Below, piece after piece: positions 1-8,419 of a stretch of DNA of 64,000 bases. The notes under the pieces are model-generated. The model was not told the DNA's origin. It did not search any database and saw only the letters and a list, made by a program, of their open reading frames with translations. A program made the translations under genes and the position numbers. The stretch is from Streptomonospora salina (GTDB lineage Bacteria; Actinomycetota; Actinomycetes; Streptosporangiales; Streptosporangiaceae). The stretch's first letter is position 1. The number at the start of each line of letters is the position of its first letter. The DNA lies in NCBI RefSeq assembly GCF_014204715.1, contig NZ_JACHLY010000001.1, positions 4,238,501-4,302,500 on the forward strand. Direction: 5' to 3'.

Positions 1-39
1 CTGGTGGCGCCGGCCCCGGAGTGGGGGTGGGCCCGGTGA
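1..39 (+). CDS. C-terminal end of Tad secretion ATPase (partial)
   Basis: Only the last 12 codons are in the window (ending WGWAR then TGA at 37-39). The reading frame is open from base 1 and its stop overlaps the GTG start of the next gene as GTGA, the coupling seen throughout this operon. In tad loci the gene directly before tadB is the CpaF/TadA secretion ATPase, so this is inferred to be its end; the residues themselves are too few to identify it. Confidence 0.5.
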   Translation: MVAPAPEWGWAR

Positions 40-905
40 GCACCGAACTCCTGCTGCGCGCCGCGGCCGGCGCCGCGATCGCCGCGGGCCTGCTCGCCGT
101 CGCCGCCGCGGCCGGCGACCTGGGCACCCGAGCGCGCACGCGCATCGGACCGGCTCTGCGCACACCCGTCACACGCCGACTCGCCCTGGCCGCCGCGGTA
201 GGGCTCGCTTCGGCGGCGGCCACGGGGTGGCCGGTGGCCGGGGCCCTGGCCGCGGCCGGGATGTGGTGGCTGCCGCCGGTGCTGGGCCCGGACCGCACCA
301 CCGCGGCGGCCGTGGCGCGCATCGAAGCGGTGGCGTCCTGGGCCGAGATGCTGCGCGACATGATCGCCGGCGCCTCCGGGCTCTCCCACGCCATCGCCAC
401 CAGCGCCCCCATCGCCCCCGAGGCGATCCGTCCCGCGGTGCATCGGCTGCAGGAAGACCTGCAGTCCCGCGACACCACACCGGAAGAGGCGTTGGAGGCC
501 TTCGCCGCCGCGGCGGCGGTGCCCACCGGCGACCTGGTCGCCATCGCCCTGTCCCACGCCCACTCCGGCCAGACCGGCGACGTGGGCGCGGTGCTGGGCC
601 GGTTGGCCGAGGCCGCCCGCGAACGCGCCGCGTCCCTGCAGCGGGTGGCCGCCGCCCGGGCGCGGCTGCGCACGTCGGTGCGCATCATCATCGCCACCAG
701 CATCGCCCTGGCCCTGGGCCTGGTGCTGCTCGATCCCGACTTCCTCACCCCCTACGCCACCCCCACCGGGCAGCTGGTGCTGGCCGTGGCCGGTGCGATC
801 TGGGCCGGGGCGCTGGTGTGGCTGCAGCGCATGGCCCGCCCCGACCTGGGCCGGCGCCTGCTCACGCCCCGCCCCGCCGCCGCACCGGCCGGGGAGGCGG
901 CCTGA
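36..905 (+). CDS. tadB: TadB-like inner-membrane platform protein (T2SS F domain)
   Basis: 289 residues. It resembles the TadB half of the Tad (Flp) pilus inner-membrane platform, which with TadC anchors the ATPase and passes pilins outward. Visible: N-terminal hydrophobic segments at about residues 5-25 and 45-80, a central soluble helical region with SWAEMLRDMIAGASGLSHAI typical of the T2SSF/GspF domain, and C-terminal membrane segments at about 215-265. The start is taken as GTG at 36 because it overlaps the preceding stop (GTGA); an in-frame start at 21 lies inside the preceding gene. Its stop overlaps the ATG of the next gene. Confidence 0.82.
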   Translation: MSTELLLRAAAGAAIAAGLLAVAAAAGDLGTRARTRIGPALRTPVTRRLALAAAVGLASAAATGWPVAGALAAAGMWWLPPVLGPDRTTAAAVARIEAVASWAEMLRDMIAGASGLSHAIATSAPIAPEAIRPAVHRLQEDLQSRDTTPEEALEAFAAAAAVPTGDLVAIALSHAHSGQTGDVGAVLGRLAEAARERAASLQRVAAARARLRTSVRIIIATSIALALGLVLLDPDFLTPYATPTGQLVLAVAGAIWAGALVWLQRMARPDLGRRLLTPRPAAAPAGEAA

Positions 906-1810
906 TGCTGGGGTTGCTGATGGCCGGGGCCGTGATCGGGACGGGCGCCCTCGTGCTCGCGTGGGGGCTGCGCAGGCCGAGCCTGGCCGAACGCCTCCAC
1001 ACCACCTCCGCCTCGGCCCCGGGCGCGACCGGTCCGTCCCGCCCGGCCGGGGCGTCGGAGCCGGCGCTGGTGCGGTGGGGGCGTCACGGCGCCCCGCTGC
1101 TGGCCGCCCTGGGGCTGCCCACCCGGCGCATCCGCCGCGACCTGGCCGCCACCGAGCGCGAGATCCAGCAGTATCTGGCGGAGAAGGCGGTGGCCGCCGT
1201 GGCCGCGGTGGCCGCCCCGCTGATCCTGGGCACCGCCCTCACCGCCCTGGGCACCGGCCTGCCCCCGGTCGCCGTGGTCCTGGGCGGGCTGTGCTGCGGA
1301 CTGGCGTGCTGGATGGCCCCGGATGCGGCCGTGCGCGCCAACGCCGCCACCCGGCGCGCCGAGCTGGCTGCGGCCACCAGCGTGCTCGCCGACCTGGTCG
1401 TCATCGCCCTGGCCGGGGGCGCCGGCGTCACCGGCGCCCTGTCACGCGCCGCCGCGGCCAGCCCCACCCGCGCGTTCGTGCGCATCCGCCTGGCGCTGCA
1501 CAGCGCCGCCCTGGGCCGGGTCCCCGCCTGGCGGGCGCTGGGCGAGCTGGCCGAGACCACCGGCGTCCAGGAGCTGGGCGAGATCGCCGCCTCGCTGCGC
1601 ATCGCCGGCACCGACGGGGCCCGGGTGCGCGCCTCCCTGGCCGCCAAAGCCGCCGCCCTGCGCGCCCGCGAATCCGCCGCGGCCGAAGCGCGCGCCCAGG
1701 CCGCCACCGAGCGGATGAGCCTGCCGGTGATGCTGCTGATCGCCGGGTTCCTGCTACTGATCGGCTACCCCGCCCTGGCGGCGGTGGCCGGTGGATTCAC
1801 CCCCACCTGA
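905..1810 (+). CDS. tadC: TadC-like inner-membrane platform protein (T2SS F domain)
   Basis: 301 residues, second GspF-like subunit of the Tad pilus platform. It starts with a hydrophobic segment (about 1-20), has two further membrane segments (about 95-140), a soluble T2SSF domain with alternating small residues and charged helices, and a last hydrophobic helix ending in LLIGYPALAAV. ATG at 905 overlaps the tadB stop, so translation is probably coupled. Together with the upstream gene it makes the usual adjacent tadB-tadC pair. Confidence 0.82.
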   Translation: MLGLLMAGAVIGTGALVLAWGLRRPSLAERLHTTSASAPGATGPSRPAGASEPALVRWGRHGAPLLAALGLPTRRIRRDLAATEREIQQYLAEKAVAAVAAVAAPLILGTALTALGTGLPPVAVVLGGLCCGLACWMAPDAAVRANAATRRAELAAATSVLADLVVIALAGGAGVTGALSRAAAASPTRAFVRIRLALHSAALGRVPAWRALGELAETTGVQELGEIAASLRIAGTDGARVRASLAAKAAALRARESAAAEARAQAATERMSLPVMLLIAGFLLLIGYPALAAVAGGFTPT

Positions 1811-1825
1811 GAACGGAGGCCGTCC

Positions 1826-2015
1826 ATGCACCCCCCTGCGCCTTCTTCGCGCCCGCGCGGCCCGCCTGCGGCGCCGCGGCGACCGGGGCGACTTCTCGGC
1901 CCAGTACATCCTGCTGGCCGCGCTGGCGATCAGCGTGGCCGTGGCCATCAGCGCGATCCTGACCGAACTGTTCATCTCCGCCGCCGAATCGCTCGACCTG
2001 GGACTCAACCAATGA
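1826..2015 (+). CDS. Small Flp-pilin-like membrane protein, apparent frameshift near its start
   Basis: A short protein with a basic N terminus, the stretch DRGDFSAQYILLAALAISVA and a single hydrophobic helix occupies the pilin position between tadC and tadE. The only well-placed start, ATG at 1826 with GGAGG at 1815-1819, is in the wrong frame. Removing one C from the run of six at 1831-1836 gives MHPLRLLRARAARLRRRGD followed by the conserved helix, about 62 residues. As written, the frame opens only from a GTG at 1791 inside tadC. Either one extra base (mutation or sequencing error) or an unusual start. The stop overlaps the next ATG. It may be the major pilin or a minor pilin. Confidence 0.6.
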
Positions 2016-2407
2016 AACACCCGCGTCTGCGCCTGCGCGGGCGAGGGGACCGGGGCGCGGCCGAGGCCGCACTCAGCCTGGCCGCCACCTTCGTGCTGGT
2101 GCTGGCCGTGGTGCAGGTCGGGCTGTGGGCCCACGCCCAGCACCGGGCGCAAGCCGTCGCCGAGCAGAGCCTGGCCGCGCTGCGCGGCGCCGACGCCACG
2201 ACGGCGACGGCGCGGGTGCGGGCCGAGCAGGCCCGCACCGACCTGGGCGGGCATCTGCTGCGCGACGTCGACATCGACCTGCAGCGCGGCCCCGCCCGCG
2301 CGCGCGTTCAGGTCAGGGCCGAGGTGACCGCTCTGCTGCCCGGCTGGGCCCCGAGCGTGGCCGCCGAACTGTCCGGCCCGGTCGAGACTGCGGGGAGCCC
2401 GCCATGA
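2012..2407 (+). CDS. TadE-like minor pilin
   Basis: 131 residues. Basic leader with RGDRGAAEAALSLAATFVLV, then one transmembrane helix and a mostly soluble C-terminal part, the usual TadE pseudopilin layout: a G-A-A-E type processing site followed by a hydrophobic helix. TadE proteins are minor pilins cleaved by the TadV prepilin peptidase. ATG at 2012 overlaps the preceding stop (ATGA), and the stop overlaps the next start, so the gene is in a tightly coupled operon. Confidence 0.72.
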   Translation: MKHPRLRLRGRGDRGAAEAALSLAATFVLVLAVVQVGLWAHAQHRAQAVAEQSLAALRGADATTATARVRAEQARTDLGGHLLRDVDIDLQRGPARARVQVRAEVTALLPGWAPSVAAELSGPVETAGSPP

Positions 2408-2856
2408 CCCCGATCCCGGCCACACGAAGGATCGCGAACCGTCGGCAGGGGCGAGGCGGCGACCGCGGGGCCGCGGCCGTCGAGCTGCTGATCCTGGCCC
2501 CGGTCCTGCTGCTGGCCGCCCTGCTGCTGGTGGTGGCCGGGCGCCAGGTCACCGCGCAGCTGGCCGCCGACCCCGTCGCCCACGCCGCCGCCCGCGCCGC
2601 CTCCCTGCACAACGACCTGCCCGCCGCCCGGGCGGCGGCCGAACAGGCCGCGCGACGCAGCCTGGAGGGCTCCGGCCTGGCCTGCGGCGAGCACCGGCTG
2701 CACCTGGAACTGGAGGGGTTGCGGCCCGGCGGCACCGTCACCGCCCGCCTGGTCTGCACCACCCGCATGGACGGGCTCGGCGCCTTCGCCGGCCAGACCC
2801 GCACGATCACCGCCCGGGCCCGCGTGCCCATCGACACCTACCGGGAAGCGCCATGA
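2404..2856 (+). CDS. TadE-like minor pilin
   Basis: 150 residues with the clear TadE signature GDRGAAAVELLILAPVLLLA (processing site with Glu at +5 and a hydrophobic helix), followed by a soluble region with two cysteines (LACGEH and LVCTTR) that could form a disulfide outside the cell. It is the second TadE-type gene in a row; paired TadE/TadF-type minor pilins are normal in actinobacterial tad loci. The ATGA overlap with the preceding gene fixes the start. Confidence 0.78.
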   Translation: MTPIPATRRIANRRQGRGGDRGAAAVELLILAPVLLLAALLLVVAGRQVTAQLAADPVAHAAARAASLHNDLPAARAAAEQAARRSLEGSGLACGEHRLHLELEGLRPGGTVTARLVCTTRMDGLGAFAGQTRTITARARVPIDTYREAP

Positions 2857-3260
2857 GCCGTCGTCCCAACAGCGGGAGCCGGGATGAGGGGCAGGCCTCC
2901 GTGTTCGTCGTCGCCATCACGGCCGCCGTGCTGGCCTGTATCGCGCTGGTGTGGGACGCCGGCGGCATGCTCGCCACCCGCGGCCAGGCCGGCACTATCG
3001 CCGCCGAAGCCGCCCGCGCCGGCGCCCAGCAGCTGGATCTGGCCGCCTTCCGCGCCACCGGAGAGCGCGAACTCGCCCCCGCCGAAGCCGCCCGCACCGC
3101 CCGTTCCTATCTCGCCCGATCCGGGGCGACCGGCACCGTGGCCGTGGAGGAGGCGCGCATCACCGTGACCGCCCGGCTGGACTACGAATCCCGCCTGCTG
3201 CCGATCGGAGCCCGCACCGCCCAGGCGCGGGCGACCGCGGCCGCCCGGGCCCCGGATTGA
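2853..3260 (+). CDS. TadG-like pilus assembly protein
   Basis: 135 residues. N-terminal GQASVFVVAITAAVLACIAL resembles the start of TadG/Rv3654c-like proteins (one membrane helix with a G-Q-A-S/T motif), followed by an alanine-rich helical domain with VWDAGG that resembles the helicase/secretion neighbourhood TadE-like proteins of actinobacteria. It closes the run of minor pilins. ATG at 2853 overlaps the preceding stop. Probable role in anchoring or assembling the Flp pilus; inferred from position and the N-terminal motif. Confidence 0.68.
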   Translation: MSRRPNSGSRDEGQASVFVVAITAAVLACIALVWDAGGMLATRGQAGTIAAEAARAGAQQLDLAAFRATGERELAPAEAARTARSYLARSGATGTVAVEEARITVTARLDYESRLLPIGARTAQARATAAARAPD

Positions 3261-3337
3261 GGTAGGCGACCAAGGCGAGGTAAACCACCACCCGCCGCCG
3301 GCCCGGAAGTCGGCCCCAGGGTTGCTTGGAGGTTCGC

Positions 3338-6052
3338 GTGCGCACCCGGATCCGCGTCGCCGCCGCACTGGCGGTGACCCTGGCGCTGCTGGCCGTTCCG
3401 CCGATGGTCCTGCTCCGGTTGGGACGGCCCGCGACCGGCGACTACACCGCCGCCTACCTCTGGCTGGCGCTGCGCAGCGCCAGCCCGCCGCCCGACCTGC
3501 TCGCCGCCGCACTGACCGTGGTGGCCTGGGCCGCCTGGGGCGTCTTCGCGGTGCTCACCCTGGCCGACGTGGTGGCGCTGGCGTGCGGGCGCCACCCGCG
3601 GATGACCCCGCTGCGGCTGCTGGCCCTCACCTCGATCTCCACGGTGCTGGCCAGCCCGTCCTCGGCCGGCGCCCAAACACCGCCGCCGACGGTCGAACAG
3701 CAGGAGGAGACCCGGCAGCAGCCCGCAGCCCACGAGACGAGCGACCAGCGAACCGAGGAGCGCACCCGCACCCGCGTGTTCTCCGGATTCGCTCTGGACT
3801 CGGCCCGGGTGCAGGAGCCGATGCGCCAGAACCTGACCCCGCTGCTCGACCTGGTCTCCGCCTACACCGCCCCCGACAGCCGCATCGTGGTCACCGGCCA
3901 CACCGACGCCTCCGGCCCCGGCGACTACAACCGGCAGCTCAGCCGCCAGCGCGCCGAGGCCGTGGCCGACCTGCTGGGCGAGCACACCCCCGAGGGGGTC
4001 GAGGTGGCCGTGCGCGCCCAGGGAGAAAACGCCCCCCGCACCGAGGACGGCGCCCCGGCCCCGCCCCAGGCCCAGCGCCGCGTCGAGATCACCTACACCC
4101 TCGCCCCACCCGCCCAACCGGACCCGACCGAGCCCGACGCCGCCGACCAGTCGGCCCAGCCCTCGGCCGAGCCCACCCCGAACGGCGCGGACCGGGATCC
4201 GGCCCAACCGCCCCCGGCCGCGGTGCTCGGCGGGGTGGCCGCCGCCTCCGCCGCCCTCGGCGCCGGCGCGGGCCGCTGGAGCCGCCGCCCCACCCCCGCA
4301 CCGGCCCGACACACCGCCGACGCCGGGCCGCCCGCCCACGACGCCGACCCCGCCCCGACATCCGCGCAGACCCCCGCCACAACCGCGCACAACGGCCACC
4401 CCACGGAACAGCCCGGGGAACCGGCCGGGGAGAGCGCGGGCATCCTGGATGACCGGCAACGGCTGCGCCTGGCCACCACCGCCACCGCCGACCCGGTGCG
4501 CCTGCCCACCCGCGGCGGCCTGAGCCTGCACGGCGCCCGCGCCCACGGACTCGCCACCGCCGCCGCCCTCGCCTGCCTGCACGAGGGCCATCGCCTGGCC
4601 CTGACCCGCGCGCTCGCCCGCACCCTCGGACTCGACGACGACCACCCCGGTTTGCACCGGGCCGCCGACCTCCCCGCCCTGTTCCTGCACGCCGACGCCC
4701 ACCTGCTCGGCCGCGCCCGCCGCGCCGAAACCGCCGCCCCCGACGGCGACGAGCCGCCGCTGGTCGTCCTGGCCGAGGCACCCGAGAGGCCCGACGAAAC
4801 CGCCCGCCTGCAGACCCTGGCCGCCGATCCCGCCCTCGTCGTGATCGCGCTGGGCCACGCCGAATCGGAGCGGGCGGTGGTCTGCGAGCGCGACGACGTC
4901 CTCCACGTCACCGTCGGCGCCGACACCTACCGCCTCGACGACCTGCACGTCGCCACCCGCACCCCCGAAGAGGCCGCCGCACTCCTCGCCGCCCGCGCCC
5001 CGGCACCACCCGCCGCGGACGAACCCTCCACCGGTCCCACGCCCTCCGACAGCCCCGAGACCACCGGCGGCGCCGCCTCGCCCCGGGCCGCCGCCGAGCC
5101 GTCTCCGGAGCCGGCCACCGGCGGCAACGAGGAGAGCCCCACCCCAGCGCCCCGCACCGACGCGAGCCCTGCACCCGCACCGCCGCCGGCCGAGGAGCCG
5201 CCACCGCGCGTGCCGGACACGGACGCAGCCGTGCCCGCCCCGCCCTCTGCTGAGGCCCCCGCACCGCCGCGGGTGCGGCTGCGCGTGTTCGCCCCGCACC
5301 CGGTCGTCGTAGGCCCCGGCGGAGACGAGATCGCCACCGGACTGCGCACCACCGCCCGCCTCCTGCTGGGCCTGCTGGCGCTGCGCCGCGACGACGGCGC
5401 CGGCACCGACGAGATCGCCGACATCCTCGACGTCGACCCCGCCGCAGCCAAATCCCACCGCACCGCCGCCGTCAGCAACGCCCGCAGCATCATCCGCGCC
5501 GCCCTCAACCGCCCCGACGCCCACGCCGTCATCCACCGCGCCGGCCGCTACCACCTCGACGCCGACACCCTCACCTGCGACCTGTGGGACCTCGACGACG
5601 CCCTGGCCGCCGCCCGCACCGCCCACGAACAGGAACGCCCCGGCCACCTGCGCACCGCCCTGGAGGCCTACACCGGGCCCCTGCTGTCGGAACTGGACCA
5701 CCCGCTCGTGGAAACCGAGCGCCACCACCGCCGCCGGGCCGCCTCCAGCGCCTGCGTCGAGGCCGCCCACCTGGCCCCCGACACCCCCACCGCCCTCGAA
5801 TGGCTGGAGCGCGCCCGTGTCCTGGACGAGCACAACGAAGCGATCTATCAGGAACTGATGCGCGCCCACGCCGGCAACGACCGCCCCGACGAGGTCGCAC
5901 GCATCTACGACCTGCTCGCCGAAACGACGGGCCGCATCGGCGAAGCCCCCAGCGACGCCACGAGCCGCCTGCTGCAGGAACTGGCCTCCGTCGATCCCGC
6001 CGCACGGAAGAAACCGGTGAAGACCCGCCCTCGGCGCGGATCCCGCCGCTGA
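3338..6052 (+). CDS. OmpA-domain and BTAD-domain fusion protein of the tad locus
   Basis: 904 residues. Order seen: two membrane segments (about 10-30 and 55-85), an OmpA/MotB-like peptidoglycan-binding domain (about 145-260, with IVVTGHTDASGPGDYN and NRQLSRQRAEAVADLL), a Pro/Ala/Glu-rich linker, another linker of low complexity, then a winged-helix-like region and a BTAD domain (about 650-890, containing ALEAYTGPLLSEL and DEHNEAIYQELMRAHAGN). BTAD proteins with an N-terminal membrane region commonly end actinobacterial tad operons. GTG at 3338 is preferred over TTG at 3326 because GGAGG (3328-3332) lies five bases before it. It may link the cell wall with pilus gene regulation or act structurally. 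Confidence 0.72.
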   Translation: MRTRIRVAAALAVTLALLAVPPMVLLRLGRPATGDYTAAYLWLALRSASPPPDLLAAALTVVAWAAWGVFAVLTLADVVALACGRHPRMTPLRLLALTSISTVLASPSSAGAQTPPPTVEQQEETRQQPAAHETSDQRTEERTRTRVFSGFALDSARVQEPMRQNLTPLLDLVSAYTAPDSRIVVTGHTDASGPGDYNRQLSRQRAEAVADLLGEHTPEGVEVAVRAQGENAPRTEDGAPAPPQAQRRVEITYTLAPPAQPDPTEPDAADQSAQPSAEPTPNGADRDPAQPPPAAVLGGVAAASAALGAGAGRWSRRPTPAPARHTADAGPPAHDADPAPTSAQTPATTAHNGHPTEQPGEPAGESAGILDDRQRLRLATTATADPVRLPTRGGLSLHGARAHGLATAAALACLHEGHRLALTRALARTLGLDDDHPGLHRAADLPALFLHADAHLLGRARRAETAAPDGDEPPLVVLAEAPERPDETARLQTLAADPALVVIALGHAESERAVVCERDDVLHVTVGADTYRLDDLHVATRTPEEAAALLAARAPAPPAADEPSTGPTPSDSPETTGGAASPRAAAEPSPEPATGGNEESPTPAPRTDASPAPAPPPAEEPPPRVPDTDAAVPAPPSAEAPAPPRVRLRVFAPHPVVVGPGGDEIATGLRTTARLLLGLLALRRDDGAGTDEIADILDVDPAAAKSHRTAAVSNARSIIRAALNRPDAHAVIHRAGRYHLDADTLTCDLWDLDDALAAARTAHEQERPGHLRTALEAYTGPLLSELDHPLVETERHHRRRAASSACVEAAHLAPDTPTALEWLERARVLDEHNEAIYQELMRAHAGNDRPDEVARIYDLLAETTGRIGEAPSDATSRLLQELASVDPAARKKPVKTRPRRGSRR

Positions 6053-6063
6053 ACAGCGCCCGA

Positions 6064-7926
6064 TCAACGCCTGATCGGGACACCTGGCGCCGACGTCCGG
6101 ACCAGTGTTCGTGCGGCGATGTCGTGCAGCGGCCGGTTCTCGCTGTCGGGCAGGGCGAGTAGGGATTCGAGTAGGACGAAGAGCTGGCCCAGGACCGGGA
6201 CCGATTGCGGGAGCCCGAACACGGCCGCGCGGGCCAGAGCCTGGCGCCATCGGGGACGGCCGTCATCGGCGGCGTCGACGACCCGCACACCTACCACGGC
6301 CATGCCCACCGTGTGGCCCCACGTTCGGAGCAGCAGGGCGTCGTAGAGGAAGATCAGCAGTCCCCAGCCGAAGATCGTCAGCGCCGCCATGACATTGATC
6401 AGGGCGTCCGCGGCACGCGTCGGGAGGCCGACGGCTTCGCCCAGTACGATCGCGAAGATCATCAGTACCCATCCGGCTCCCCCCACGATGACGAGGTCGA
6501 TCACGCGAGCGAGTACGCGGCGCCTCATGCGGGGATACGGCTCGGGGCTGGTCGTCTCATTCTGGACCGGCGCGGCCCAATGCGCGGTAGCCGACGGTGC
6601 GGTCGCGGCGGTCGGTGCGGGTTGCGGCGCGGCCTGCTGTGGCACGGTGGGGGTGTCGGCCTCCGTGGCGGGGACGATTTCAGCTGTTACGGGGACGTGG
6701 ACGTCGCCGGTGGGGCCGGACAGGATGATCGCGGACTCGATCGGGCCCACCCGGCCGGTGGCGAGCTCGACCTCCACACCGCCATCGGTGCTCGGCGCCT
6801 GCTGCACGCGTAGGTCGGGAGTACGCGGGCGGGCGGTGCAGTGGCGCGCCAAGGGCGGACCGATCAGGTGGAGCAGCCGGTGCGGGGCGGGTGCGCCCTG
6901 GGGAACGCGGCCGAAGTCCAGGACGGTCGGTGTCGGCGTGAGCGTAGCGGCCTCCAGCACCCGGTGGGCCTGGCTGGTGGCGGGGCCCGGGGGTTGGCGG
7001 GTCAGCCACAGCAGGGCCTCGTGGGCGGTGGCGGCCGCGGAGATGTCGGCTCCGGTCATCGCATCGTCCAGCTGGTCCACACCCCGGCCCTGGGTGGTCG
7101 GATCCGGGCTGATCAGGGCTTGGTGCAGCCCGTCGGGCAGCTGGTTGAGGGCGCGGTGGTGCCGGTTGCTGCGTGCGAGGTAGACGTCGCCTTGGACATG
7201 CACGCTGCAGCTGGGCGTTTGGTGGGGATTCTCGCTGCGCACGCGGTCGTAGAGGTAGTCGTAGAGCTCGTCGAGGGAGATGCGCCCGTCCTCGTCGAGG
7301 TCCGCCGCGCCGGTGGAGAGCCCCGTGACCAGGGCGCTGGTGAACACCGAGGGAGTATGCGGGGCGTCCTCGGTGAGGCGCTCGCCTTCGAAGGCGTATT
7401 CGATGGCGTTGGAGGCGGTCACCACCGCCCACCCGCGCCCGCTGCCCATTTCGTGGCCGGAGAAGGTGTCGAGTACGTGGGCGTCGCCGGCGCTGCGCAG
7501 CCCCATGCCTTCCAAGAACGCGCCACCGAAGCAGCAGTCGAGCAGCAGCACGGTGTTGCGGGCCCGGCAGGCGCCCATGCACTTGCGCACGAAATGGGCC
7601 GAAACGGCCGTCGAACGCAGGAGCCGCGGGATGGTGTCGCACGCCGCGAAGAACAGCTCCCCGGAGACGTTCTTCAATCCGTGGCAGGAGAAGTGCAGCA
7701 GCAGAGCGTCGTCGCGCCGGCCCGCGGCGAAGAACTCCTCCACCCGGCCGGCCACCACGGGCGAGGGTTCGTTGTGCACGACGGTGACGTCGAATCCGCC
7801 GACGTCGGGATCGCCCAGGACTTCGGCCAGCGCGACGGTGTCCTGGGCCGGGGAACGTAGCTGGGTGAGGCCGGGATCCGCATAGGTGTCCTGGGCGATG
7901 ACCAGCGCCCGGCGCGCGCCGCTCAC
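6064..7926 (-). CDS. Caspase-like peptidase with C-terminal RDD membrane domain
   Basis: 620 residues. The N-terminal third is a peptidase C14 (caspase/metacaspase) domain: RRALVIAQDTYADPGL, catalytic His in LHFSCHGLKN (about residue 82) and catalytic Cys in LLLDCCFGGAF (about 132), then a DEDGRISLDELYDYLY acidic segment. The middle is a linker with a beta-rich part; the C-terminal 150 residues are an RDD domain (R at RVIDLVIVGG, several membrane helices). GTG at 7926 overlaps the stop of the upstream EACC1 gene (GTGA). EACC1 plus a peptidase or other effector is a known layout of predicted actinobacterial conflict systems. Here the effector is tied to the membrane. Confidence 0.82.
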   Translation of the reverse strand: MSGARRALVIAQDTYADPGLTQLRSPAQDTVALAEVLGDPDVGGFDVTVVHNEPSPVVAGRVEEFFAAGRRDDALLLHFSCHGLKNVSGELFFAACDTIPRLLRSTAVSAHFVRKCMGACRARNTVLLLDCCFGGAFLEGMGLRSAGDAHVLDTFSGHEMGSGRGWAVVTASNAIEYAFEGERLTEDAPHTPSVFTSALVTGLSTGAADLDEDGRISLDELYDYLYDRVRSENPHQTPSCSVHVQGDVYLARSNRHHRALNQLPDGLHQALISPDPTTQGRGVDQLDDAMTGADISAAATAHEALLWLTRQPPGPATSQAHRVLEAATLTPTPTVLDFGRVPQGAPAPHRLLHLIGPPLARHCTARPRTPDLRVQQAPSTDGGVEVELATGRVGPIESAIILSGPTGDVHVPVTAEIVPATEADTPTVPQQAAPQPAPTAATAPSATAHWAAPVQNETTSPEPYPRMRRRVLARVIDLVIVGGAGWVLMIFAIVLGEAVGLPTRAADALINVMAALTIFGWGLLIFLYDALLLRTWGHTVGMAVVGVRVVDAADDGRPRWRQALARAAVFGLPQSVPVLGQLFVLLESLLALPDSENRPLHDIAARTLVRTSAPGVPIRR

Positions 7927-8312
7927 CGGTGCTGCCCAACCGTCCCGTGGCGGTGCAGGAACAGCTGCAGACTCTGCTCGGCCTGCTCGGCCGAGGCCTC
8001 GGAGATCTCGATGGCGTCGCCGTCGATTTCGAGCCGAACGGCCGGGCGGGGCTCGGCACGCTCGCACCAGGCCCGGAGGCTGCCCACGATCCGGCTGAGC
8101 ATCTCGACCGAGGCGTCGGCGACGACGGCCAGGCCGCCCAGGTCGATGCCCCAGTCAGAGCGGGCGCCGGCCGGAGGCGGTCCCGTCCGGAGAGGGCGCA
8201 CCTCCTCGACGTCCAACTGCAGCAGTTCGCTGTGCAACGCCGCGACCAGCTCGGCCAGGTCCTCTGCGTGCGTGTCGTCACTGGAGACGTGGATCCGCAT
8301 GGTGGTGTCCAT
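7923..8312 (-). CDS. Effector-associated constant component EACC1
   Basis: 129 residues. It matches the EACC1 pattern: an N-terminal beta strand with many acidic residues, a LGGLAVVADASVEMLSRIVG helix, and a C-terminal VRLEIDGDAIEISEASAEQ strand pair followed by an amphipathic helix. EACC1 is a small constant partner found with caspase, trypsin or other effectors in predicted NTPase-linked immunity. ATG at 8312 is preferred because a G-rich site lies about seven bases upstream; an in-frame GTG at 8327 exists. Its stop overlaps the start of the caspase gene, so the two are surely co-expressed. Confidence 0.75.
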   Translation of the reverse strand: MDTTMRIHVSSDDTHAEDLAELVAALHSELLQLDVEEVRPLRTGPPPAGARSDWGIDLGGLAVVADASVEMLSRIVGSLRAWCERAEPRPAVRLEIDGDAIEISEASAEQAEQSLQLFLHRHGTVGQHR

Positions 8313-8419
8313 CGAGCAGCCCCCCACTGCCCGGTGCCGCCCCCCGGATGCGGGAGCCGACCCGGTGTCAGATCACCCGGGTTCCAGTCTGCGCCGCCGA
8401 TTCTGCCCGGGGCAACCTC

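Noticed and set aside
3182-6250. A 1,022-codon open frame on the reverse strand opposite the OmpA-BTAD gene
   Set aside because: High-GC shadow frame: poor codon bias, Gly/Arg-rich nonsense protein; the + strand has clear domains over the same bases.
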